Shown piece after piece: positions 56,396 through 63,772 of a DNA stretch of 63,772 bases. The position numbers and the translations under genes are program-made. Numbering within the stretch: position 1 is the stretch's first letter; the number at the start of each line of letters is the position of its first letter. The notes below the pieces were generated by a model that worked only from the letters and a program-made list of their open reading frames with translations, had not been told where the DNA came from and ran no database searches. The DNA lies in NCBI RefSeq assembly GCF_949298305.1, contig NZ_CASFWU010000002.1, positions 1 to 63,772 on the forward strand, in the 5' to 3' direction. This stretch comes from an uncultured Bacteroides sp. Lineage in GTDB: Bacteria > Bacteroidota > Bacteroidia > Bacteroidales > Bacteroidaceae.

Positions 56396-57910
56396 TCACA
56401 AATCCGCAATCTCCGCCGCCTGTTTCCACGGGTATTCCCCGTCGTTCGGTTGCGGCGCTCCGGGCGTGCTCCGTCCCGTGCGGATGTAGCGCTCCAGCAG
56501 GCGCCGCAGGCTGTCGGCCTGTTGCGGATAGAGGTCCTGCACGTTGCGTGCTTCGGTGGGGTCGGCCTCCATGTCGTAGAGCTGGATGGCGGGCAGCGAG
56601 TCCAGTGCGGCCGTATCGGCAGGCGTCGGCCAGCTCCATCCGCCCGAACCGCCCGAGAGCAGCAGCTTCCACTTTCCCTGCCGGACGGCAAACTGTCCGT
56701 CGATGGAGTGGTGGATGGTGGCCTCGCGGATGGGAGCCACCTCGGTTGTGGACCGGATGGCCGGCAGCAGGCTGTAGCTGTCCTCGCCCTCCGTGTCCTT
56801 CAGTCGGTAGCCGCAGATGTCGGCCAGGGTGGCGTAGAAGTCTGTCAGGCACACCGTCTGCTCCACCGTGTGCGGCTTGGCTCCCTGGGACCAGCGCAGG
56901 ATGCAGGGAATGCGGTGCCCGCCGTCGTAGAGGTCGGCCTTGTGTCCGCGGTAGATGGAGTTGGGGTGATGGCCCAGCGCCTCCATCTCCTCAATGCCCG
57001 CTGCGGGGCTGCAGCCGTTGTCCGTGGTGAAGACCACGATGGTGTTCGCTGCCTTTCCTCCGCGTTCCACGGCCTCCATCACGCGGCCCACCATGGCGTC
57101 GACCATCAGCACAAAGTCACCGTATTCGCCTATTCCCGACTTCCCGCGGAACTCTTCCGTGGGCAGGATGGGCGTGTGCGGGGCGGGCAGGGGCAGGTAG
57201 AGGAAGTAGGGCCGGTCCTGCTTCGAGTGTTCTTCGATGTAGCGGCACGCCCGGTCAATGAGTTCGGGCAGCACCTGTTCGTGGTGGAAGTCGGGCGCCG
57301 TGGGCCCCTTGCGCCACCACCCGAAGCGGGTCCGTCCGGCCGTCACCGTGTCCGGCACGGCGGTGGGCAACCGGTTCTCCACGTAGACGTAGGGCGGCAT
57401 GTCCAGCGAGCCGCAGAAGCCGAAGAAGTAGTCAAATCCGCGGTCGGCGGGCCCGTTGGCTATGGGCTTGGTGTAGTCCACGCTGTCCTTCCCGCGTTCC
57501 ACTCCGGGCCAGTCCCATCCCAGGTGCCACTTGCCGATGGCGGCGGTGGTGTAGCCCTGCCTGCGCAGCATGGAGCCCAACGTCTCCCGCTCCGGCGGTA
57601 TGATGCCCGCCGAATATCCGTAGAGCACGTCACACTTCAGTTCCGAGCGCCAGTTGTAGCGCCCTGTCAGCAACCCGTAACGAGTAGGGGTGCTGACGGA
57701 CGAACTGGAGTGGGCATCGGTGAACACCACGCCTTCCGCCGCCAGGCGGTCTATGCAGGGGGTGGCGAGGCGTGAGTTGCTGTCCAGGCAGGAGACATCT
57801 CCATAGCCCATGTCGTCGGCAAGTATCAGTACTACGTTGGGATGCTGGCGCTCTCCGCTACAGGCGGAGCAGATACAGGCCAGCGTAAGAGGAAGCACAT
57901 GTGTTTTCAT
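56396..57910 (-). CDS. S1-family sulfatase lipoprotein (serine type)
   Basis: Predicted lipoprotein of 504 residues; the N terminus MKTHVLPLTLACICSACSGE has a lipobox-like Cys. The formylglycine site is S73-TPTR (SxPxR class), so activation would need an anaerobic maturase (anSME), as established for Bacteroides sulfatases; no such gene is in the window. Other ligands: NVVLILADDMGYGD (about 26-38, calcium Asp pair), GKWHLG (about 127-132) and TTDNG (about 300). It would remove sulfate from host or dietary glycans in the periplasm. No neighbouring glycosidase or SusCD genes are present. Confidence 0.9.
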   Translation of the reverse strand: MKTHVLPLTLACICSACSGERQHPNVVLILADDMGYGDVSCLDSNSRLATPCIDRLAAEGVVFTDAHSSSSVSTPTRYGLLTGRYNWRSELKCDVLYGYSAGIIPPERETLGSMLRRQGYTTAAIGKWHLGWDWPGVERGKDSVDYTKPIANGPADRGFDYFFGFCGSLDMPPYVYVENRLPTAVPDTVTAGRTRFGWWRKGPTAPDFHHEQVLPELIDRACRYIEEHSKQDRPYFLYLPLPAPHTPILPTEEFRGKSGIGEYGDFVLMVDAMVGRVMEAVERGGKAANTIVVFTTDNGCSPAAGIEEMEALGHHPNSIYRGHKADLYDGGHRIPCILRWSQGAKPHTVEQTVCLTDFYATLADICGYRLKDTEGEDSYSLLPAIRSTTEVAPIREATIHHSIDGQFAVRQGKWKLLLSGGSGGWSWPTPADTAALDSLPAIQLYDMEADPTEARNVQDLYPQQADSLRRLLERYIRTGRSTPGAPQPNDGEYPWKQAAEIADL

Positions 57911-57950
57911 GATGTATAAGATTGATGGTTTATTGTTTCTGCTTCCGGGC

Positions 57951-57958
57951 TAAAGATA
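57951..57958 (-). promoter_or_regulatory. Possible -7 box of the sulfatase gene
   Basis: Minus strand reads TATCTTTA, one mismatch from TAnnTTTG, 41 bp upstream of the ATG. Confidence 0.45.
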
Positions 57959-58074
57959 AACATTTTTTTAGGAAGAACCTTCTCTTGGCGGAATTAAAAT
58001 AACGCATGTTTTCAAAAGGTATAAAGTCGGAGGCATGCAGACAGGAAAAAAGTTTCAAAAGTTGTTTGGACAAC

Positions 58075-58200
58075 GAAACCAAAAGTTTCAGATTATTTTC
58101 ATTTGTTGAAACCATCGGTTTCATTGAATGAAACTACCGGTTTCATAGCTTGAAACTACTGGTTTCATAGCTTGAAACTCTTAGTTTCAACAAAGGAAAC
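58075..58200. repeat. Array of GAAAC-N5-GTTTC dyads at 22-bp spacing
   Basis: Perfect 15-bp dyads at 58075-58089, 58108-58122, 58130-58144, 58152-58166 and 58174-58188, and a half site GAAAC at 58196-58200. From the second on, the period is exactly 22 bp; the first is 33 bp (1.5 periods) away. The arms are invariant while the five-base centres differ (CAAAA, CATCG, TACCG, TACTG, TCTTA). The array lies in the 500-bp gap between the divergent sulfatase and AAA-ATPase genes; otherwise I see no gene in that gap. Confidence 0.9.
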
Positions 58201-58378
58201 CGTTTTGCATGCTTTGAGATAGGAAACAGAGATTGGAGACAGCCTGCGGAAAAAATATCTGTTTTTAATGTTGCGGGCTTCTATGCACTGACTTAATTCC
58301 GCCAACGCGTGGAGAGAAATCTTCATCTTCCGTTCTTCATTCTTCATCCAAAATGTTTCCTTTCTTCTTTGAATCGCC

Positions 58379-58386
58379 TATCTTTG
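58379..58386 (+). promoter_or_regulatory. Promoter -7 box of the AAA-ATPase gene
   Basis: TATCTTTG, exact TAnnTTTG, 24 bp before ATG 58411; GTTTCC around 58355-58360 is near the -33 position. Confidence 0.65.
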
Positions 58387-58410
58387 CAAAAGTAGAAAAA
58401 CGTTGTGCTT

Positions 58411-59979
58411 ATGAAATATCCCATCGGAATACAGAGTTTTGACCGTATCGTCGAAGAAGGTTATGTTTATGTAGACAAGACAGACCAGATTTATAACCTG
58501 ACACACGAAGGCAGCATCTATTTTCTGAGCCGCCCGCGCCGCTTCGGAAAGAGCCTGCTGGTGTCCACGCTGAAGAACTACTTCCTGGGCCGAAAGGAAC
58601 TGTTCAGGGGGCTTGCCATCGAGGCGAAGGAAACGGAATGGGCTGCATATCCGGTATTCCATGTGGATTTCAACGGTTCGGACTTCACGCAGGCGGGTGT
58701 CCTGGAAAAACGGTTGAACGGCTATGTGTCCGATTGGGAGCAGGCTTACGGTCTGGCCTCCAACCGGGATATGCTGGATTTGGGAGGCCGTTTCGTCAAA
58801 GTGCTTGAAGCTGCTCACAGACAGACGGGCCGCCGTGCCGTGGTGCTCATCGACGAATACGACAAGCCCATTCTGGACGTGCTGGACGTTAATGCCGAGT
58901 TGGAGGAACGTCACCGCAACGTGCTGAAAGGGTTTTACTCCGTGTTCAAGGGTGCGGACGAACACCTGCGTTTTGTCCTGCTGACGGGTGTGACGAAGTT
59001 CTCTCAGGTGAGCGTGTTCAGCGGCTTCAACCAGCCGAAGGACATCAGCATGGACGCCCGCTTTGAAGCCTTGTGCGGCATCACGCAGGAAGAAATCGAG
59101 CGCTACTTCCCCCGGCCCATCGCCGACATGGCCGGGGAATACCGATGCACGCCGGAGGAGATGAAGCAACGCCTGAAGGAACACTATGACGGCTATCACT
59201 TCAGCAAACAGATGACGGACATCTACAACCCTTTCAGCCTGCTCAACGCGCTGGACAGCCGCAGCCTGGACAATTATTGGTTCCGTTCGGGAACGCCCAC
59301 TTATCTCATCCGCCTGCTCTCCCACTTCAACGAGAACATGAACGAACTGACGGGCAAGTATTATGCCCTGGAAGAGTTCATCGACTACAAGGCGGACGTG
59401 GAGAAACCCCTTCCGATGATTTACCAGAGCGGCTACCTGACCATCAAGGCCTACAACATGCGCATGAACCGCTTCCTGCTGGATTTCCCCAACAACGAAG
59501 TGAAGAACGGCTTCCTCACCATGCTGGCCACGTCTTACCTGAAGCCGAAGCAGCGGGTGGAAGGCTGGATTTTCGATACGATAGAGGCGCTGGAGGCGGG
59601 CGACGTGGAACGCCTCCGCGACCTGTTTACTTCCTTCCTGGCCAGCATCCCCTACACCATGCGCCGCAAAGAGGACGAGGTGGAGCGGGAACGTTACTTC
59701 CAATACACGTTCTACCTCCTCATGCGCATGGTGAGTGTCTACACCGTCTATGTGGAGAAGGTGCAGAGCCAGGGGCGTGTGGACTGTGTGGTAGAGACCC
59801 CGCAGTACGTCTACATCTTTGAGTTCAAACTGGACGGTACGGCCGCCGAGGCTTTGCAACAGATTGAGGAAAAGGGATACGCTCGCGAATATGCTTCTGA
59901 CTCCCGTACATTATATAAGATAGGTGCCACTTTCTCCTCTGAGACGGGGACAATTGGAGAGTGGAAAGTTGACCATTGA
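58411..59979 (+). CDS. AAA-ATPase-like / PDDEXK_9 nuclease-fold protein
   Basis: Protein of 522 residues of the family with an N-terminal AAA-ATPase-like domain and a C-terminal PD-(D/E)XK domain, abundant in Bacteroides but of unknown function. Walker A-like RPRRFGKSLLVSTL (about residues 41-54), Walker B VVLIDEYDKP (about 144-153). The nuclease fold at the end shows RVDCVVETPQYVYIFEFKLDGTAAEAL (about 455-480), the D...ExK pattern, followed by QQIEEKGYA. Such genes often occur in many copies per genome, and a selfish or defence-related role has been suspected. It starts right after the 22-bp dyad array and its own promoter, and its stop codon is 5 bp before the next gene. Confidence 0.85.
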   Translation: MKYPIGIQSFDRIVEEGYVYVDKTDQIYNLTHEGSIYFLSRPRRFGKSLLVSTLKNYFLGRKELFRGLAIEAKETEWAAYPVFHVDFNGSDFTQAGVLEKRLNGYVSDWEQAYGLASNRDMLDLGGRFVKVLEAAHRQTGRRAVVLIDEYDKPILDVLDVNAELEERHRNVLKGFYSVFKGADEHLRFVLLTGVTKFSQVSVFSGFNQPKDISMDARFEALCGITQEEIERYFPRPIADMAGEYRCTPEEMKQRLKEHYDGYHFSKQMTDIYNPFSLLNALDSRSLDNYWFRSGTPTYLIRLLSHFNENMNELTGKYYALEEFIDYKADVEKPLPMIYQSGYLTIKAYNMRMNRFLLDFPNNEVKNGFLTMLATSYLKPKQRVEGWIFDTIEALEAGDVERLRDLFTSFLASIPYTMRRKEDEVERERYFQYTFYLLMRMVSVYTVYVEKVQSQGRVDCVVETPQYVYIFEFKLDGTAAEALQQIEEKGYAREYASDSRTLYKIGATFSSETGTIGEWKVDH

Positions 59980-59984
59980 AAAGC

Positions 59985-60977
59985 ATGGACAGGTTCTATA
60001 CTTCGGTTGAAATGCCTGCGGGACTGCCGCGGTTCTCCCATCGCGACCGCCTGCTGCTGATGGGCTCTTGTTTTGCCACGAACATCGGCACGAGGCTGTT
60101 GGAGGCGAAGTTTGCCTGCGATGTCAATCCTTACGGCGTACTCTATAATCCGCTTTCCATCTCTGCCGCCTTGCGTGAGGCCTTGGCGGGGAAAGTTTAT
60201 GCGGAAGCAGACTTGTACGAGCATGGGGGCTTGTGGCACAGTCCGATGCACCACGGTGACTTCTCGGCACCGACGGCGGCCGAGGCGCTGGCACGCATCA
60301 ATGCCCGTCTGGAGGCAATGCGTGCCGAACTGTCGAGGCTGGATGTCCTGTTGCTGACGTGGGGCACGGCCTGGGTGTATGAAGAGGCGCGGACAAGCCG
60401 CATCGTGGGCAATTGCCATAAACTGCCCGAACGGTGTTTCTGCCGCCGGCGTTTGCCGGTGGAGGAGATGGTGGATGACTATACGGAACTGTTGGCGGAT
60501 TTATGGAAGGTCAATCCGGGTCTGAAAGTGGTCTTTACCGTGAGCCCCATCCGACACGTTCGTGACGGCCTGCACGCCAACCAGCTGAGCAAGGCTGCCC
60601 TGCTGCTGGCCATTGCTTCGTTGGAAGAAAAGTTTCCCGCAGCGGTCTGCTATTTCCCGGCCTACGAGATTGTACTCGACGAGCTGCGCGACTACCGCTT
60701 CTATGCTCCTGATATGGTACATCCTTCCGACGTTGCGATAGACTATGTCTGGGAACGTTTCTGCGGTGCCTGTCTGACGGACGAAGCGGTAAAGTTGATG
60801 GAAGAATGTTATCAAATCCATAAAATGCTTGAGCACAAACCTTTCCATCCGGACTCTGAAGGGCATAAGACTTTTTTAGTACAAATTATGTTAAGAATAG
60901 ACCGACTTAGCGAAAAATACCCGTACTTAGACTTCGAAAAAGAGAGAACAACATGTCGTATTCGATTGAACAAATAG
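59985..60977 (+). CDS. GSCFA domain protein
   Basis: Protein of 330 residues with the family-defining motif LLLMGSCFATNIG (about residues 25-37). It is predicted to adopt an SGNH-hydrolase-like fold: the GS motif at the N terminus, then LTWGTAWVY (about 124) and HPSDVAIDYVWERF (about 246) as further blocks. Function unknown; an esterase or acyltransferase is plausible. Start at ATG 59985. Its last 25 bases overlap the start of murF-alr, suggesting translational coupling and perhaps a wall-related role. Confidence 0.82.
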   Translation: MDRFYTSVEMPAGLPRFSHRDRLLLMGSCFATNIGTRLLEAKFACDVNPYGVLYNPLSISAALREALAGKVYAEADLYEHGGLWHSPMHHGDFSAPTAAEALARINARLEAMRAELSRLDVLLLTWGTAWVYEEARTSRIVGNCHKLPERCFCRRRLPVEEMVDDYTELLADLWKVNPGLKVVFTVSPIRHVRDGLHANQLSKAALLLAIASLEEKFPAAVCYFPAYEIVLDELRDYRFYAPDMVHPSDVAIDYVWERFCGACLTDEAVKLMEECYQIHKMLEHKPFHPDSEGHKTFLVQIMLRIDRLSEKYPYLDFEKERTTCRIRLNK

Positions 60978-63463
60978 CAGAACTGATTGGTGCCAGACGC
61001 ATGGGAACGGCACCGGCCACGATAGACTGGCTGCTTACAGACAGCCGCTCGTTGAGCTTCCCGGAAGAAACCTTGTTTTTTGCCTTGCCTGCCAAACGCA
61101 ATACGGGAGCCAACTACATTCCTGAACTCATTGCACGCGGAGTGCGCAATTTTGTGGTGAGCGAGGAAGACTTCAGCAAGGAAGAACTGGGAATGAAGCA
61201 TGAAGGGCAGGGCAGTGCTGAGGGGAATGTCTCGCTGAACTATCTGGTGGTGCCTTCCCCGCTGAAAGCCCTCCAACGGCTGGCCGAACAGCATCGCGGC
61301 AAGTTCGGCATTCCTGTCGTAGGCATTACGGGCAGCAACGGGAAGACAGTGGTGAAAGAATGGTTGCACCAGCTGCTGGGCAACGAGCGCCGCATTGTCC
61401 GTTCGCCGCGCAGCTACAATTCCCAAATCGGAGTGCCGTTGTCTGTCTGGCAGATGGATGAGGATTCCGAACTGGCCATCTTTGAGGCGGGCATTTCGGA
61501 ACCGGGCGAGATGCGTGCTTTGCAGAACATTATCAAACCCACCATCGGCATTCTGACGAACATCGGCGGAGCGCATCAGGAGAACTTCTTCACTTTGCAG
61601 GAGAAGTGCATGGAGAAGCTGACGCTCTTCAAGGATTGCGACGTGGTCATCTATAACGGCGACGACGAGTTCATCAGCAATTGCGTGGCCAAGTCCATGC
61701 TTTCCGCAAGGGAAATCGCCTGGAGCTGCAAGGACATGGAGCGTCCCCTCTATATCAGCAAGATTGAGAAGAAGGAGGACGGCACGCTCATTTCCTACCG
61801 TTATCTGGACATGGACAACTCCTTTACGCTGCCTTTCATAGACAACGCTTCCATCGAGAACTCGCTTCACTGTCTGGCGGCCTGCCTCTACCTGATGCTG
61901 CCTGCCGAGCAGATTACGGAACGGATGGCAACACTGGAACCTGTGGCCATGCGCCTGGAGGTGAAGGAGGGCAAGAACGGTTGCCTCCTCATCAACGACA
62001 GCTATAACAGCGACCTGGGCTCGCTGGACATTGCGCTCGACTTCCTTTACCGCCGTTCGCAGAGCGTGGGGCTGAAGCGTACCCTTATCCTCTCTGACAT
62101 TCTGGAGACGGGACAGAACGTGCCCACTCTTTACCGGCAGGTGGCGCAGTTGGTGGCCAGCCGCGGGATAGAGCGCATCATCGGGGTGGGAGAGGACATC
62201 TCCTTGTGTGCCGACCGTTTCAACATGGAACGCGATTTCTTCCCGGACACCCCTTCGCTGATAAAGGCCATCGAAAGTGGCAAACTGAAGCTGGAGAACG
62301 AAATCATCCTGATAAAAGGCGCGCGCAAGTTCGGCTTCGACGCATTGACCGAACTGATAGAGAAGAAAGTACACGAAACCATTCTCGAAGTCAATCTGGG
62401 GGCGATGGTGGCCAACTTGAACCATTATCGCAGCTACCTGAAGCCCGAGACGAAGATGGTGTGCATGGTCAAGGCTTCGGCCTACGGCGCAGGCTCCTAC
62501 GAGATAGCCAAGACCTTGCAGGAACATCGCGTGGACTATCTGGCCGTGGCCGTGGCCGACGAAGGCTCCGAGCTGCGCAAGGCGGGAATTACGGCCAATA
62601 TCCTGATTATGAATCCCGAAATGACAGCCTTCAAGACCATGTTCGACTACAAGCTGGAGCCCGAGGTGTACAGCTTCCACCTGCTGGAAGCCTTGATTCG
62701 GGAAGCGGAGAAGGAAGGAATAGCCAACTTCCCCATCCATGTGAAGATTGATACGGGTATGCACCGTTTGGGCTTTGCGCCCGAAGAGGTGCCGCTCCTC
62801 ATCGACAGGCTGAGACGGCAGAACGCAGTCATTGTCAAGTCGGTGTTCTCCCACCTGGTGGGCAGTGATTCCCCGTTGTTCGATTCGTTTACCCGCCGTC
62901 AGATTGAGACTTTCGAGAAGGCGGCAGGCGAACTTCAGGCGGCTTTCCCCCACAAGATTTTACGACATATCTGCAACTCGGCAGGCATTGAACGCTTCCC
63001 CGGGGCGCAGTTCGACATGGTACGGCTGGGCATCGGCCTGTACGGCATCAATCCCATCGACAATTCCGTGATGCACAACGTGAGTACCCTGAAGACTACC
63101 ATCCTCCAGATACACGACGTGTCGGAGGACGAGACGGTGGGCTACAGCCGCAAGGGACATCTGACTCGCCTTTCGCGCATTGCCGCCCTGCCTATCGGCT
63201 ATGCCGACGGCCTGAACCGTCACTTGGGCAACGGACATTGCTATTGCATGGTGAACGGGCAGCGGGCCTATTATGTGGGCAATATCTGCATGGATGTCTG
63301 TATGATAGACGTAACGGACATTGACTGCAAGGAGGGGGATACCGTTGAAATTTTCGGAGACCACTTGCCTGTAACCGTGCTGTCCGATGCGTTGGAAACC
63401 ATTCCTTATGAGGTGTTGACCAGTGTATCTGGCCGCGTTAAACGTATTTACTACCAAGATTAG
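60953..63463 (+). CDS. murF-alr: Fused MurF ligase / alanine racemase
   Basis: Bifunctional wall enzyme of 836 residues. Residues about 1-470 are MurF, which adds D-Ala-D-Ala to UDP-MurNAc-tripeptide: P-loop GITGSNGKTVVKEW (about 123), RSYNSQIGVPLS and INDSYNSD. Residues about 475-836 are a fold-III PLP racemase: PLP Lys in MVKASAYGAG (about 504), KIDTGMHRLGF, and the catalytic Tyr in VGYSRKG (about 729). Fusing D-Ala production with D-Ala-D-Ala ligation substrate use is a known Bacteroidetes arrangement. The start overlaps the GSCFA gene by 25 bp. Confidence 0.93.
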   Translation: MSYSIEQIAELIGARRMGTAPATIDWLLTDSRSLSFPEETLFFALPAKRNTGANYIPELIARGVRNFVVSEEDFSKEELGMKHEGQGSAEGNVSLNYLVVPSPLKALQRLAEQHRGKFGIPVVGITGSNGKTVVKEWLHQLLGNERRIVRSPRSYNSQIGVPLSVWQMDEDSELAIFEAGISEPGEMRALQNIIKPTIGILTNIGGAHQENFFTLQEKCMEKLTLFKDCDVVIYNGDDEFISNCVAKSMLSAREIAWSCKDMERPLYISKIEKKEDGTLISYRYLDMDNSFTLPFIDNASIENSLHCLAACLYLMLPAEQITERMATLEPVAMRLEVKEGKNGCLLINDSYNSDLGSLDIALDFLYRRSQSVGLKRTLILSDILETGQNVPTLYRQVAQLVASRGIERIIGVGEDISLCADRFNMERDFFPDTPSLIKAIESGKLKLENEIILIKGARKFGFDALTELIEKKVHETILEVNLGAMVANLNHYRSYLKPETKMVCMVKASAYGAGSYEIAKTLQEHRVDYLAVAVADEGSELRKAGITANILIMNPEMTAFKTMFDYKLEPEVYSFHLLEALIREAEKEGIANFPIHVKIDTGMHRLGFAPEEVPLLIDRLRRQNAVIVKSVFSHLVGSDSPLFDSFTRRQIETFEKAAGELQAAFPHKILRHICNSAGIERFPGAQFDMVRLGIGLYGINPIDNSVMHNVSTLKTTILQIHDVSEDETVGYSRKGHLTRLSRIAALPIGYADGLNRHLGNGHCYCMVNGQRAYYVGNICMDVCMIDVTDIDCKEGDTVEIFGDHLPVTVLSDALETIPYEVLTSVSGRVKRIYYQD

Positions 63464-63515
63464 GCAAGGGGAGAGTTTCGGGCAGGCTTTGGACGGTTTC
63501 TCCGAAAAATATTTC

Positions 63516-63523
63516 TATCTTTG
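63516..63523 (+). promoter_or_regulatory. Promoter -7 box of tatA
   Basis: TATCTTTG followed by CCC, exact TAnnTTTG, 84 bp before the ATG. The leader contains a GC-rich hairpin (GCGGCCC with GGGCCGC, about 63556-63580) of unknown role. Confidence 0.6.
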
Positions 63524-63607
63524 CCCGAAGAAGGAAAAACATCCGGGAAGGAAGGCGGCCCGAAGCCAGGGCCGCTTTCTGCCCCATTCATTTAAAACAT
63601 AAAGAAT

Positions 63608-63772
63608 ATGGCAAAATTATTGTTGCTGGGCCTGCCCAGCGGTTCCGAATGGCTCATCATCTTCGTGCTTATCCTGCTGCTGTTCGGCGGCAAGAAGATT
63701 CCCGAACTGATGCGTGGTCTGGGCAAAGGGGTGAAAAGCTTCAAGGAAGGAGTGAACGAGGCAAAGGAAGAA
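63608..63772 (+). CDS. tatA: Sec-independent translocase subunit TatA/E, N-terminal part
   Basis: First 55 residues of a twin-arginine translocase pore subunit; the gene runs off the right edge of the window. Typical layout: one membrane helix (SEWLIIFVLILLLFG), the hinge GGKKIPELMRGLGKG and the start of the amphipathic helix (GVKSFKEGVNEAKEE). TatA oligomers form the channel for folded proteins; tatC would be expected close by to the right. Confidence 0.88.
   Translation, partial: MAKLLLLGLPSGSEWLIIFVLILLLFGGKKIPELMRGLGKGVKSFKEGVNEAKEE

Noticed and set aside
63541..63600. Riboswitch or attenuator in the tatA leader
   Set aside because: Only a single GC-rich hairpin is visible, without a T run or any recognised aptamer pattern.

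Overview
The window is a chromosomal segment of a fairly GC-rich Bacteroidales bacterium, most likely a Bacteroides-like member of the Bacteroidaceae. The call rests on bifunctional Fkp (fucokinase/GDP-fucose pyrophosphorylase), the tig-clpP-clpX-recQ block, a fused murF-alr gene, a nuo operon with fused nuoCD and no nuoE/F/G, GH127 and sulfatase lipoproteins, and many promoters of the Bacteroides type (TAnnTTTG at -7). I saw no tRNA, rRNA, transposase or phage genes. This is core and housekeeping chromosome with a carbohydrate-active fringe.

Layout. 1-6.4 kb: end of a FabK-like flavoenzyme, then trigger factor, ClpP, ClpX and RecQ. 7-16.6 kb: guaB, then an envelope-biogenesis run (three SurA-family periplasmic folding factors, an OstA/LptA-like protein, a small membrane protein) ending in mutL. 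17-24 kb: fkp (minus), an OmpA-family protein, a lipoprotein-anchored guanine-deaminase-like enzyme, an SDR and an EamA transporter. 24-31 kb: GH127 arabinofuranosidase, a DPP IV-like peptidase, an aldo/keto reductase and a small beta-barrel protein. 31-39.5 kb (all minus): a DUF4136 lipoprotein, two adjacent GH3-serine hydrolase fusions of which the first-transcribed has lost its catalytic residues, and a 5'-nucleotidase split into two genes. 40-45 kb: dxs-trkA-trkH as a translationally coupled set, then a small secreted protein. 45.5-56 kb: nuoABCDHIJKLMN. 56-63.8 kb: sulfatase, AAA-ATPase/PDDEXK_9 gene, GSCFA protein, murF-alr fusion and the start of tatA.

The most unusual content lies between the genes. 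Five intergenic regions (about 6.7, 16.8, 30.5, 39.8 and 56.2 kb) carry the same kind of element: three to five head-to-tail or inverted copies of a 22-bp unit, usually with a 19-bp first unit, a CCCGTTTGCA-like leader and a GCTGATTGTCAGG tail. Three of them follow a long palindromic hairpin. A second, unrelated array with the same 22-bp period (GAAAC-N5-GTTTC dyads, invariant arms and variable centres) lies between the sulfatase and AAA-ATPase genes. The nuo operon carries different repeats in successive gaps. I propose the 22-bp element family as the best candidate for an undescribed system; its function is unknown and cannot be settled from one window.
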